This document shows positions 8,870 to 17,058 of a stretch of DNA of 64,000 nucleotides, piece by piece. The DNA lies in NCBI RefSeq assembly GCF_025336525.1, contig NZ_JAOCZP010000005.1, positions 248,001 through 312,000 on the forward strand, read 5' to 3'. Below the pieces are notes generated by a model. That model did not search any database. It was not told where the DNA came from and saw only the letters and a list, made by a program, of their open reading frames with translations. This DNA is from Chelativorans salis. Lineage in GTDB: Bacteria; Pseudomonadota; Alphaproteobacteria; Rhizobiales; Rhizobiaceae. How positions within the stretch are numbered: position 1 is the first letter of the stretch; every line of letters starts with the position of its first letter. The position numbers and the translations under genes were made by a program.

Positions 8870-9061
8870 CTAGCCTTCGTCCGGCTCGGCCCCTTGAGAT
8901 TCCCTGATCGCGTCGCTGTTCGCCTGCATGGGCTGAGACATTCGGTTCACGGAGCGGTCGGCCAGCGCATTCTCGATATGCGCCTGCATGGTCGTCTGCT
9001 TGGCTTTCAGCTTCATGTCCGCTTGCATCTGAGCGTTGGTGGCCGAGTTGTCGATCCTCAT
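8870..9061 (-). CDS. Small 63-aa T3SS operon protein, unknown (possible needle or chaperone)
   Basis: The 63-residue product starts at ATG 9061 behind a good GGAGAGAGGCG ribosome binding site and lies between sctC1 and sctI. It is hydrophilic and helical, rich in Met, Gln and Ala (QMQADMKLKAKQTTMQAHIE), with no cysteine. Its size and helical character would fit a needle subunit (SctF) or a small chaperone, but no diagnostic motif is visible. The upstream in-frame extension to 9124 overlaps sctC1 and is less likely. Confidence 0.6.
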   Translation of the reverse strand: MRIDNSATNAQMQADMKLKAKQTTMQAHIENALADRSVNRMSQPMQANSDAIRESQGAEPDEG

Positions 9062-9071
9062 CGCCTCTCTC

Positions 9072-9680
9072 CTAATTGCTTGCTGGAACCGCGGTGGCGG
9101 CAACATCCTTGCCGCGAAACACACGAACGCTCCTTACCCCGCCATCTCCTTCCGACAGCAGCCCTAGCGCCTTCTTGACGGCTGCGATATAGGCCGGAGG
9201 CCCGGAAACGGACATGAGGTTGTCATCCTCCATGAGCCGGATCGGGAAGCGCGGATTGCTTATTCCCACCCTTTCCAGGCGCGCGCGCATGGAGCGCATT
9301 TCCTCGGTCGCAAGCTTCACCATTTCGGTACGAAGCTCGCTTTCCGCCGCGATATGGAGGACTGCGCCGTCATAGTACCAGACAAGTCCGTACCGGTCGC
9401 AGATCCACGTCAGAAATTCACGGGCCGTGCCGATCGGCATACCATGGCTCAAGCGCCCCTCGACGCGGTCGCTCACCCTGACCGGCAGGCCGACGTTGCG
9501 CCCGAACTCCTGCAGGGCCTCCGACACCCTCTGGTCGATCGGGATGTATGTATAAATGCCCGCGGGCCACTCCGGCTCCGCCGCGATCGCCTGTATCCCG
9601 GCTACACAAAACCACAGACCCACAAGCAGGCCAATTGCCCTATGGTGACGATGGCGCATCTTGCCGACGGTGAAGTTCAT
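9072..9680 (-). CDS. sctC1: T3SS secretin N-terminal half SctC1 (RhcC1/NolW-like)
   Basis: The product carries only the N0/N1-type periplasmic domains of a T3SS secretin (IYTYIPIDQRVSEALQEFG, LPVRVSDRVEGRL, LTWICDRYGLVWYYDG, LMEDDNLMSVSGPPAYIA) and stops before the pore domain. Rhizobial systems split the secretin in this way into RhcC1 (NolW) and RhcC2. I prefer ATG 9680, which gives a signal peptide (AIGLLVGLWFCVAGIQAIAA). The frame is open to 9770, but that part looks like untranslated leader. It is the first gene of the minus-strand operon. A motif shared with the sctD operon lies 82-127 bases upstream. Confidence 0.88.
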   Translation of the reverse strand: MNFTVGKMRHRHHRAIGLLVGLWFCVAGIQAIAAEPEWPAGIYTYIPIDQRVSEALQEFGRNVGLPVRVSDRVEGRLSHGMPIGTAREFLTWICDRYGLVWYYDGAVLHIAAESELRTEMVKLATEEMRSMRARLERVGISNPRFPIRLMEDDNLMSVSGPPAYIAAVKKALGLLSEGDGGVRSVRVFRGKDVAATAVPASN

Positions 9681-9737
9681 GTGATCTCGCTCGATTGAAC
9701 TGCGGTCGGCCCCTCGGCCCGCGCGAACAGGCTGCAG

Positions 9738-9807
9738 ACTATAGCGCTCCTCGCCAAAAGAAAAGTCCATTTGGACTGCGCAGATTAAATAGGTTCCATT
9801 TGTTGCG
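9738..9807 (-). promoter_or_regulatory. Bipartite T3SS promoter motif, copy A
   Basis: Read on the plus strand, 9762-9775 is AAAGTCCATTTGGA and, after exactly 18 bases, 9794-9807 is TTCCATTTGTTGCG. The same pair with the same 18-base gap occurs at 12511-12556, oriented identically relative to its T3SS operon. TCCATTTGGA is palindromic. On the minus strand a possible -10 (TATAGT, 9738-9743) lies downstream, before sctC1. LysR or RpiR from the same island are the natural candidate binders. Confidence 0.65.
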
Positions 9808-9876
9808 CACGGGCAGTAATTGTGCTGGTAACGACTTCGTTGATTCCGTTGCCCGCGACGATGGGAGCGCCGGCAG

Positions 9877-10584
9877 ATGATATGTGAAGGCCTTCAACAG
9901 ATTGTCGGGGCGTTTGCGCGCAGGCATCGCTCGGGAACGGCAGGAATCGTCCGGCTTTCCCCGTTGGTGACGCTGCTCATAGCCATGTTTGCAGCGTCGC
10001 ATCCCGGCGCGCTTGCCCAGTCGGGCGCCTATGATCCGAGGACCTGGGCCTTCGATTCGGACGCACGGAGCCTCTTGCCGCCCGGTGAGACGAGCGCTCA
10101 AACCGCGTTTTTGCGGCAACCGGACTTGCAGCCGATTGTACGAGAAATCGTCACATTCAGCGAGCCGCAGCCGCCCGGCACGATTGTCATCAGCACGTCA
10201 CAACGGCGACTTTACTATGTGCTTGGAAACGGCAAAGCGCTGAAATATGCCGTCGGTGTCGGCAAAGAGGGCTTCAGTTGGAGCGGCCAGCACCACATCA
10301 CAAACAAGCGAAAGTGGCCGGACTGGCGCCCGCCGGAGGAAATGCGGCGGCGAGAGGCGTGGCACGGTCGCGTTCTTCCCGCTTTTGTCAAGGGCGGACC
10401 GAACAATCCGCTGGGCGCCCGTGCACTTTATATCGGCGACACCCTCTGCCGGATCCACGGCACAAACGCGCCTTGGACTGTCGGGCAAGCGACGTCATCG
10501 GGTTGCATTCGCATGGCCAATGAGGATGTGATCGATCTGTATGAAAGGGTGTCGATGGGCGCTAAGGTGGTCGTCAGACACTGA
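9877..10584 (+). CDS. L,D-transpeptidase (YkuD family), canonical active site
   Basis: A 235-residue exported enzyme with an N-terminal hydrophobic signal (VTLLIAMFAASHPGALAQ) and a C-terminal YkuD domain. L,D-transpeptidases form 3-3 peptidoglycan cross-links or attach proteins to peptidoglycan in the periplasm. The core is complete: IHGTN with the catalytic histidine, then SSGCIRM with the nucleophilic cysteine and arginine. The gene diverges from sctC1 and sits inside the T3SS island, suggesting local cell-wall remodelling during assembly. That role is inference. The ATG follows a GGGAG-like site. Confidence 0.92.
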   Translation: MICEGLQQIVGAFARRHRSGTAGIVRLSPLVTLLIAMFAASHPGALAQSGAYDPRTWAFDSDARSLLPPGETSAQTAFLRQPDLQPIVREIVTFSEPQPPGTIVISTSQRRLYYVLGNGKALKYAVGVGKEGFSWSGQHHITNKRKWPDWRPPEEMRRREAWHGRVLPAFVKGGPNNPLGARALYIGDTLCRIHGTNAPWTVGQATSSGCIRMANEDVIDLYERVSMGAKVVVRH

Positions 10585-10615
10585 CCCAATTATTCTCTTG
10601 CGGTGACAGGTATTT

Positions 10616-11551
10616 GTGGGCGCCGTGATCTCCTTCAACATCAAGCAGCTCGATACTTTTTTGTGGGTGGCCACGCTGGGCAGCTTTCGCAAGGCGGCCG
10701 AGCGGCTGAACACGACCCAGCCGGCCGTTTCGGCACGGATCGCCAGCCTGGAGAATGCGCTGGGCGTGCAGCTTTTCGAGCGCATGAGCAATACCGTTCG
10801 CCTGACGGCAATGGGGCAGCAGCTTCTGCCTCTTGCGCAACGCACGCTGCGCACAGCCGACAAGCTGCAGCGCGCAGCCAACACGCTGGCAACAGTCAAC
10901 GGCGTTCTCCGGCTGGGCGTTGCCGAGACCATCGTCCACACCTGGCTATCCGATTTCCTCCGGGAATTCGACAAAAGCTATCCGCTCGTCGATGTTGATC
11001 TGGTCGTCGATGGCACACTCGCGCTACGCAGCGATCTCCTGTCGCATCGGCTCGACATAGCCGTTCTCATGGGACCGGTGTCGGAATACCGCATCGAAAA
11101 CGTGAACGTGCCGTCTTTCCCGCTGATATGGGTCTGCGCGCCGCACCTCGACCTGCCGGAAACGCGCGTATCCCTCCGCGAATTGCTGCGGTTTCCGGTC
11201 ATCTCCTACGCGCGCGCCACGCGTCCCTATAGCGAGCTCTATCACAAGCTCAGCGCAGACGCGGACGACGCGCCGCGAACGTTCCCGGCCAACTCGCTGG
11301 CGGCCTCGCTGCGCATGACGATGGACGGCATCGGCATCGCCGTCCTGCCCCTGGATGTTGTGCGAGATCATATAGCCAGGGGAGAGCTGCGAAAGATCGA
11401 TTGCGAATGGCAGCCGTCCGACCTGCAGTTCACCGCCTCATTCTTCCTGGAACCGGTCAATCCTATTGCCGAGCATGCGGCGCAGCTGGTGGCCGAAGTT
11501 GCCGAGGCCTATGCAGCGAAACACCATCTGAGGACCGCCGAAACGGCGTAA
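10616..11551 (+). CDS. LysR-family transcriptional regulator in the T3SS island
   Basis: A 311-residue LysR protein. The N-terminal winged helix (FNIKQLDTFLWVATLGSFRK, AAERLNTTQPAVSARIASLE) is followed by a substrate-binding domain beginning GVLRLGVAETIVHTW. It starts at a GTG 5 bases after an ACAGG sequence, 31 bases behind the L,D-transpeptidase, and is likely co-transcribed with it. Lying between the two main T3SS operons it may regulate them, although no TtsI or NodD homologue is seen. It closely resembles the LysR pseudogene at 24.1-24.9 kb. Confidence 0.9.
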   Translation: MGAVISFNIKQLDTFLWVATLGSFRKAAERLNTTQPAVSARIASLENALGVQLFERMSNTVRLTAMGQQLLPLAQRTLRTADKLQRAANTLATVNGVLRLGVAETIVHTWLSDFLREFDKSYPLVDVDLVVDGTLALRSDLLSHRLDIAVLMGPVSEYRIENVNVPSFPLIWVCAPHLDLPETRVSLRELLRFPVISYARATRPYSELYHKLSADADDAPRTFPANSLAASLRMTMDGIGIAVLPLDVVRDHIARGELRKIDCEWQPSDLQFTASFFLEPVNPIAEHAAQLVAEVAEAYAAKHHLRTAETA

Positions 11552-11584
11552 TCCTTCCGTCTGCGAACTCGGCAGTTTGACCCA

Positions 11585-12451
11585 TCAGGAACTCCAATAG
11601 ACATCAAGGGCGGAGAGCCGCGCCTTCGCCTCTTGCAAGGCCTGTTCCACGTCAATGCCCCGCCTTGCTGCAACCAGCGCCGCGAGGATTTCCGCCGCTG
11701 CCATGGCCGATACCAGGCTCTGAAAACCCACGAGCGAATGCGTCGTAACAATGATGCTCTGGCGCGCAATGCGCGCCAGCGGGGAAACCTGACTGTCCGT
11801 GATCGCCACGACGGCGATATCGAACGCGGCCGCCTGCCGGGCGATCTCCACCGTCGCTCGGGTGTAGGGCTCGACTCCGACCGCTAGCATCACGTCCCCC
11901 GAACCGCCTTGCCCAAGGTTGTCGATGCCGGTTCCGCCCACCGCGTCCAGGAGTGTTGCCTGCTCGTCGAAAAGCGAAAGCGTCTGGTTGAAATGGTGCG
12001 CCACCGCATGCTCCGAGCGCAAGCCTAAGCAAAACAGACGGCGCCCACCAGCGAGCACATCCGCAGCGGCCATCAGTTGCCTGGCGGCTCCATAGTCGCC
12101 GAAACGCGCCACCTGCGCGGCCAGTGTGTCGGACATGCGGCCGACCAAGGAAAAGCCGCCCTGCTCCGCATCTTCTCCCTCCGAAAGGCCGGGCACCTCG
12201 AAGTTCCGGTGCGCTTCTCGCAACCCCCTTGCGTAGAGCGCGCGCATTTCCTCGTAGCTGTTAAGACCCAGCGACCGCGCCAACCGCATCATCGTACTGT
12301 GCGATACACCCGCTCGATTTGCCTGCTCGCGCATCGACATCAGCGCCACGTCGTCGGGATGATCGAGCACGAAGCGGCTCGCCATCTGCAACTGTGGTGG
12401 CATCGAATCGAAACGTTCGAGCAGTAGCTCTGCCAAAGGCCCTTGTTTCAT
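11585..12451 (-). CDS. RpiR-family regulator (HTH plus SIS domain)
   Basis: A 288-residue protein with an N-terminal RpiR helix-turn-helix (MPPQLQMASRFVLDHPDDVA, NRAGVSHSTMMRLARSLGL) and a C-terminal SIS sugar-phosphate-binding domain (LFCLGLRSEHAVAHHFNQTL, VVAITDSQVSPLARIA). RpiR proteins sense phosphosugars. ATG 12451 is preferred because AAGGGG lies 9-10 bases upstream. A GTG at 12478 would add 9 residues. It faces away from the needle-candidate/sctD operon and shares its upstream region with it, so it is a candidate binder of the palindromic TCCATTTGGA motif. Confidence 0.9.
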   Translation of the reverse strand: MKQGPLAELLLERFDSMPPQLQMASRFVLDHPDDVALMSMREQANRAGVSHSTMMRLARSLGLNSYEEMRALYARGLREAHRNFEVPGLSEGEDAEQGGFSLVGRMSDTLAAQVARFGDYGAARQLMAAADVLAGGRRLFCLGLRSEHAVAHHFNQTLSLFDEQATLLDAVGGTGIDNLGQGGSGDVMLAVGVEPYTRATVEIARQAAAFDIAVVAITDSQVSPLARIARQSIIVTTHSLVGFQSLVSAMAAAEILAALVAARRGIDVEQALQEAKARLSALDVYWSS

Positions 12452-12510
12452 TTGTCCATACCCCTTGCCCATTCCCACATTACGTCTTGGTCCACGTCAA
12501 TGCAACGGAA

Positions 12511-12582
12511 CGCAGCGAATGGAATTTAGGAAGCGTGAAAGTTCCAAATGGACTTTAACTTTTAACATTGCTGACCTAAGAT
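12511..12582 (+). promoter_or_regulatory. Bipartite T3SS promoter motif, copy B
   Basis: The plus strand carries CGCAGCGAATGGAA at 12511-12524 and, 18 bases later, TCCAAATGGACTTT at 12543-12556, the reverse complement of copy A near sctC1. A possible -10 (TAAGAT, 12577-12582) follows at -35/-10-like distance, 78 bases before the needle-candidate start. The near-identical elements and equal gap indicate one regulator controlling both T3SS operons. The RpiR gene lies immediately on the other side. Confidence 0.65.
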
Positions 12583-12660
12583 CGTTCCGTGCATGGCCAC
12601 CGGCATACCTGCTCGGGCGGTTCGTGCATATGCAGCGCATTTGAATTCAAGGAGCGACTT

Positions 12661-12822
12661 ATGGCCTCAGAAGCAGAATCCATCGCCAACGCTGTTCAGG
12701 ATTACAAGAAATCCTCGAATGAAGTCATGAAATGGCAAACCGAGCTTTCAAAGGCACAACTTGTTGGCCAGTTTGCGATCGGCGCCAAGTCCAAAGAGGG
12801 CGATGTCGCCCAGAAGGTCTAA
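12661..12822 (+). CDS. Small 53-aa protein, candidate T3SS needle subunit (SctF)
   Basis: A 53-residue helical protein starting at ATG 12661, 6-7 bases after AAGGAGCG. Its sequence (ANAVQDYKKSSNEVMKWQTE, LSKAQLVGQFAIGAKSKEGD) contains two short amphipathic helices, like needle subunits, although it is shorter than the usual 70-85 residues. It is the first gene behind a conserved T3SS promoter motif and lies upstream of sctD. I have no diagnostic motif, so SctF is a hypothesis. The 63-aa gene at 8870-9061 is the alternative. Confidence 0.6.
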   Translation: MASEAESIANAVQDYKKSSNEVMKWQTELSKAQLVGQFAIGAKSKEGDVAQKV

Positions 12823-12937
12823 AGGACACGGCCAACAGCGGTCCTCGTGTGTCGCCAGCCCGGAAACGGCGGCACACTCGCTTTATGAACAAATTGCGGC
12901 GAACCATGTGGCCTCATCTTCAAGGGAGTGCTCCTAG

Positions 12938-13939
12938 ATGGCGCAGGAGTTGGCGAGACTGGTTGATCGGGTGCGGGACACGGAGCTTATCCGCCGCATT
13001 TCTCACTGCATGCCGCGTCTGAATCATGGTTCAGACGCGACGGAGGCGCCTGAGCCGCACATCGCGCTCGAGGTGATCGGCGGGCTCCACGCCGGAGCGA
13101 AACTGGACCTCACCGAGACGATTTTCACGGTCGGGTCGAGTGTTGACGCCGACATCGTTCTTAGCGACCCCGAGATTGCGGACACTCATGGCCGGTTTCG
13201 CGTTGTGGGCGGTCGGGGGGAACTGGAGGCACTGGGAGGCGCCATCGGCCTTGCAAATGGTCAAACCGTGCCTGAGGGATATGGGCGCCGCTGCCGGTTA
13301 CCGCTGGAAGTATCAATCGGTGGCGCGACGATACGGCTGACCGACACGAGTCCCGCCTACCCGGCGAAAAAAATCGTCTCGAGCCGTTCCATGATGATCG
13401 CGGCCGGTCTGGTCGCCACGATTTTTGCCGTTCCAGTCGCCTCCAACACGTTGTCGCAGATAAAGCCCGAGGTAAGTAGTGGGACGGCCGTCGAGGTTGC
13501 GGAAGCAGTCGGACCGGATTCAGCCGGCCAGTCGGACATGTTGATTGAAGGGCAGGCGAAAAGTGCGCTTGAGAGCCATTTGGCACAGGCCGGCATCAAC
13601 AGCCTCGATGTGGCGGCGGCACCGGGTCGGCTGGTGGTTTCGGGAAGCATCACCGATCATCAGGTCGGAGCCTGGCGCGCGGCCCAGGCTTGGTTCGATA
13701 AGGAACAACGGGGACGCCCCGTCCTTATCTCCAATGTCGCCGTCGGCAACAGCACCGAGGCGCCACGACTTCCCCTCCGGGCGATCTGGTACGGTGAGGG
13801 CCCCTACATCATAACCGCCGATGGCGCCCGCTATCATGAGGGGGCATTCGTCAGCGGCGGCTGGATCATCAAGGAGATCGGTAAAGAACAGCTCCTTCTG
13901 GCGAAAGGCGAAGCCGTGGTGGCGCTGAAATATCAATGA
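12938..13939 (+). CDS. sctD: T3SS inner-membrane ring protein SctD (FHA type)
   Basis: SctD forms the outer ring of the inner-membrane base. The 333 residues show an N-terminal cytoplasmic FHA-like domain (about 45-130, with GGLHAGAKLDL, FTVGSSVDADIVLSDPEIAD, THGRF), one transmembrane helix near residues 148-168 (MMIAAGLVATIFAVPVAS) and a periplasmic ring-building domain (LDVAAAPGRLVVSGSITDHQ). A GGGAG ribosome binding site precedes the ATG. The ATG of the next gene overlaps its stop. Rhizobial clusters carry the corresponding gene (y4yQ) just upstream of rhcV, as here. Confidence 0.9.
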   Translation: MAQELARLVDRVRDTELIRRISHCMPRLNHGSDATEAPEPHIALEVIGGLHAGAKLDLTETIFTVGSSVDADIVLSDPEIADTHGRFRVVGGRGELEALGGAIGLANGQTVPEGYGRRCRLPLEVSIGGATIRLTDTSPAYPAKKIVSSRSMMIAAGLVATIFAVPVASNTLSQIKPEVSSGTAVEVAEAVGPDSAGQSDMLIEGQAKSALESHLAQAGINSLDVAAAPGRLVVSGSITDHQVGAWRAAQAWFDKEQRGRPVLISNVAVGNSTEAPRLPLRAIWYGEGPYIITADGARYHEGAFVSGGWIIKEIGKEQLLLAKGEAVVALKYQ

Positions 13940-14370
13940 TCAAACGTATTGAAGCGCTGCGCATCGATCCCGCCAGAGTACATTCGACGGGGAATGAAGC
14001 ACAAAATATCGAGGTGCCCGGCACCGATCGTATTCGCTCCCAGCAGGTCGACCAGATTGATTTGCGGACCGGCCGTGCGCAGGAAGCCGACACGCCGGAG
14101 CAGTCAGCGATCGACGGCGTTCAGGAGCCGTTCTCTTCGCGCCGCGCGCAATCGCCAGACGAAATTCTGGCCGAATACGTGGCTCCGGACGCCGATCTGG
14201 CCATCCTGCGCCGTTTGGTTTCGATCCTTCAGCACTGCATCACCGACGTGGTTCCAAATCTCGACGGTGGAGCACAGTTTTCCGAATTTGCGACGGACCT
14301 GTTGAAAGGGGAGATCGACCAATGCCACGCCCTGCAAGAAAGGATGCAGGGGGGATTTGAGCCTGACTGA
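13936..14370 (+). CDS. Unknown 144-aa protein in the sctD-sctV operon
   Basis: The gene overlaps the sctD stop by ATGA and is therefore probably translationally coupled. The first 75 residues are polar and look disordered. The second half (DADLAILRRLVSILQHCITD, FSEFATDLLKGEIDQCHALQ) is helical. No signal peptide or membrane segment is present, so a cytosolic accessory factor or chaperone is plausible. I do not recognise the family. Its location suggests a role with SctD or with the SctG-like protein that follows. Confidence 0.7.
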   Translation: MIKRIEALRIDPARVHSTGNEAQNIEVPGTDRIRSQQVDQIDLRTGRAQEADTPEQSAIDGVQEPFSSRRAQSPDEILAEYVAPDADLAILRRLVSILQHCITDVVPNLDGGAQFSEFATDLLKGEIDQCHALQERMQGGFEPD

Positions 14371-14707
14371 AATGCGCGACGCGGTGCAGTTGCTGCATAC
14401 TCTCGGCTACCTCTATGGCAGCCACGGTCAGGTGAAACGGGGCGTAGCCTACCTGCTGATCGCGGTGCAGTTGTCGCCCGATGATCCCGGCCTCCTGCGC
14501 ACGCTTGCACACTTGCTCGTACGCGATGGCGACGCCGAAAAGGCCCTCGCCACCATCGACCGCTTGGAGACTATGGACGATATGGCAAGCCATCCCGCGC
14601 TCGCACTGCTGAAAAGCCGGGCCCTGCTTCTAAGTGGGCGCATGGAGGAGGCGCGCAGAACTTTCCAAACTTTTCTCGCCGGAAGCAGGAATCATCCCCG
14701 TGCTTGA
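14357..14707 (+). CDS. SctG/Y4yS-like helical-repeat T3SS accessory protein
   Basis: A 116-residue all-helical protein with two TPR-like repeats (LLHTLGYLYGSHGQVKRGVA, LLRTLAHLLVRDGDAEKALA). Rhizobial clusters carry a TPR protein (y4yS) next to rhcV, and YscY/SctG-type chaperones bind SctV-associated partners. A TTG at 14357 overlaps the upstream gene by 14 bases. An ATG at 14372 gives a slightly shorter protein and is a real alternative, because no well-spaced ribosome binding site decides. The stop overlaps the sctV start by 8 bases. Confidence 0.75.
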   Translation: MSLTEMRDAVQLLHTLGYLYGSHGQVKRGVAYLLIAVQLSPDDPGLLRTLAHLLVRDGDAEKALATIDRLETMDDMASHPALALLKSRALLLSGRMEEARRTFQTFLAGSRNHPRA

Positions 14708-16862
14708 CCGCATCACCCCCGTGTTGGCCAATCTGTCGCGCCGTAGCGATCTCGTCATCGCCAGCTTGATGCTCGTCGCTGTGACGATGATGTTGATCCC
14801 GCTACCGACCTGGCTCGTCGATATCCTCATCACCGCCAACATCGCCGTCAGCGTGCTGATCCTTCTTGCAGCATTCTACATCGCACATCCGCTGCAGTTC
14901 TCGTCGCTGCCTTCCGTCATCCTGATCGCCACGCTGTTCCGGCTGTCCATCACGATCACCACAACCCGCCTCATCCTGCTCCAGGCCGACGCCGGACAGG
15001 TCGTGACGGCTTTTGGCGATTTCGTCGTCGGCGGCAGCTTAGCCGTCGGCCTCGTGATTTTCCTCATCATCACCGTGGCGCAGTTCGTGGTGATCGCTAA
15101 AGGCTCCGAGCGCGTGGCGGAAGTGGCCGCGCGCTTCACGCTGGATGCCATGCCCGGCAAGCAGATGAGCATCGATGCCGAACTGCGGAACGGCGACATC
15201 GATCAAGCCGAGGCCCGCCGGCTGCGAAGGCGCCTTGAGCATGAAAGCCAGCTCTACGGCGCCATGGATGGCGCTATGAAGTTCGTCAAGGGCGATGTCA
15301 TTGCCGGCATCGTCATCATCGCGGTCAACCTGATAGGCGGCTTTGCCATCGGTACGCTGCAGCACGGCATGTCGATCGCCCAGGCGATGCACACCTATTC
15401 GCTACTGACGGTAGGCGACGGACTGGTGGCGCAAATCCCTGCCCTTCTGGTGGCCGTTGCGTCGGGGACCATGATCACACGCGTCACCGGCGGCGACGAT
15501 CAAAGTGATCTCGGGCGTCAGATCACGGGCCAGTTGCTGCGGGACGGCCGCACGCTTACTTCGGGCGCGGTTATCCTCATTGCCTTGAGCCTCGTGCCGG
15601 GCTTCCCCTCCGCCGTATTCCTCGTTTTGGGCATCGCCATGGGCGCGGGAGCCTATGGCCTTTACCGCAAATCCCGCAACGAGGAGATCGTCGACCTCAC
15701 GCCCTTGTCCACCTCCGCGCCCGCGCAGGCTCGCGATAACGGAATTGATGCGCTCGAGACACGGGAGCAATTGGCCCTCCCCCTGCTGCATCGCGTGGTT
15801 GTGCGGTTGGGCCGAGATCTTGGTGAGCTTGTCTCATCCACGGATTTCGCAAAGGAAAGTCAGCGCGTTCACCAAGACATTCTCGAGGACCTCGGTATCG
15901 AGACACCGGCGATCGCATTGCATATCGATGACAAACTCGATCCCCAGCGTGTGCGCATGGACCTGGAAGGCGCGCCGATCCTCACCGTCGACATTCCAGC
16001 CGATCGCGTGCTCCTAGAGGCTGATCCTTCCCATCTCGATCTCCTGGATATCGCCTATGAGGAAGGCTCGCCCATCGCAGGCTGGCGCAAGCCAATCTGG
16101 GTGGAGAAGAGCCACACGCCTCAGCTGGACGAGGCGCGTCTGCTTTTCCTTTGGCCGATCGAGATTGTTTGCCGATCCGCCGAGCACGCGCTGCGCTCCT
16201 ATGCCAACCATTTCATTGGAATTCAGGAAACGAGGCGGCTGCTTTCCTCGCTCGAGGGAGACTACGCCGATCTTGTCCGGGAAGCGCAGGAAATGGTGCC
16301 GCTGCAGAAGATCTCCGAGGTTCTGCGCCGGCTCGTCGCCGAGAACATCCCCATAGGCAATCTGCGCATCATTTTGGAGGCGCTTGTGGAATGGGGTCAG
16401 CGCGAAAAGGAACCGGCTCTGCTGACCGAGCACGTGCGGATCGCGCTGAAACGGCAGATCACCTTCCGCCTGGCCGATCGCAACAATATCATCGCCGCCT
16501 ATGTGTTGCAGCCATCGGCCGAGGAAGCATTAAGGGCGGCGGTGAAAAATACACCCGGCGGCGGCTCCGTCAACATGGCCGACAATGGAGTTCAGTTCAT
16601 CGTCGAACAGATCGAGCGTGCGCTCTCAAAGACGGCGGCCGACGCGGCGCCTGTCGTTTTAACGGCGATGGATGTGCGCCGCCACATGCGCAACCTTCTC
16701 ATGCAAAGGCAAATCAATCTGCCGGTCTTATCGTATCAGGAGCTTGCGCACGAATTCCACGTTCAGCCGCTTGCGACGATTACCAGCCGGCAACGCGACG
16801 CCGGGACAAGGCCGCAGCCAAAATCACTGCCGGCAGCGCATACGCCGGCGACACAATCTTAG
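14700..16862 (+). CDS. sctV: T3SS major export apparatus protein SctV (RhcV)
   Basis: SctV (FlhA/LcrD family) forms the nonameric export gate ring. The 720 residues have N-terminal transmembrane helices starting with VIASLMLVAVTMMLIPLPTW, the FHIPEP-family signature RFTLDAMPGKQMSIDAELR, and a soluble cytoplasmic domain from about residue 345 on. GTG 14700 is preferred because it overlaps the preceding stop (GTGCTTGA) with AGCAGGA upstream. The in-frame GTG at 14634 would add 22 residues that belong to the preceding gene's sequence. Confidence 0.96.
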   Translation: MLDRITPVLANLSRRSDLVIASLMLVAVTMMLIPLPTWLVDILITANIAVSVLILLAAFYIAHPLQFSSLPSVILIATLFRLSITITTTRLILLQADAGQVVTAFGDFVVGGSLAVGLVIFLIITVAQFVVIAKGSERVAEVAARFTLDAMPGKQMSIDAELRNGDIDQAEARRLRRRLEHESQLYGAMDGAMKFVKGDVIAGIVIIAVNLIGGFAIGTLQHGMSIAQAMHTYSLLTVGDGLVAQIPALLVAVASGTMITRVTGGDDQSDLGRQITGQLLRDGRTLTSGAVILIALSLVPGFPSAVFLVLGIAMGAGAYGLYRKSRNEEIVDLTPLSTSAPAQARDNGIDALETREQLALPLLHRVVVRLGRDLGELVSSTDFAKESQRVHQDILEDLGIETPAIALHIDDKLDPQRVRMDLEGAPILTVDIPADRVLLEADPSHLDLLDIAYEEGSPIAGWRKPIWVEKSHTPQLDEARLLFLWPIEIVCRSAEHALRSYANHFIGIQETRRLLSSLEGDYADLVREAQEMVPLQKISEVLRRLVAENIPIGNLRIILEALVEWGQREKEPALLTEHVRIALKRQITFRLADRNNIIAAYVLQPSAEEALRAAVKNTPGGGSVNMADNGVQFIVEQIERALSKTAADAAPVVLTAMDVRRHMRNLLMQRQINLPVLSYQELAHEFHVQPLATITSRQRDAGTRPQPKSLPAAHTPATQS

Positions 16863-16880
16863 ATGTTGGGACTCGATTAG

Positions 16881-16976
16881 ATGCCAGACAAACACCTGGA
16901 ACACTTATCCGAAGAAGAGGGTCCGGCTGCATCGGGCAAACGGATCGTCACGACCATCCGCCGCACGGGGACATGA
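16881..16976 (+). CDS. Possible 31-aa peptide between sctV and sctC2
   Basis: An ATG 18 bases after the sctV stop opens a 31-codon frame with charged, soluble composition (HLEHLSEEEGPAASGKR). No clear ribosome binding site precedes it and no family is recognised. It may be a genuine small gene or chance, and is recorded because it would otherwise be missed. Confidence 0.2.
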   Translation: MPDKHLEHLSEEEGPAASGKRIVTTIRRTGT

Positions 16977-17058
16977 CGTCATTTCGGCCGGATGACTAGG
17001 ATCTGAAATTCCGGGGATCGAGATAGCACTCGACGTCGTGCTTGAGAGGGGAATTGGC

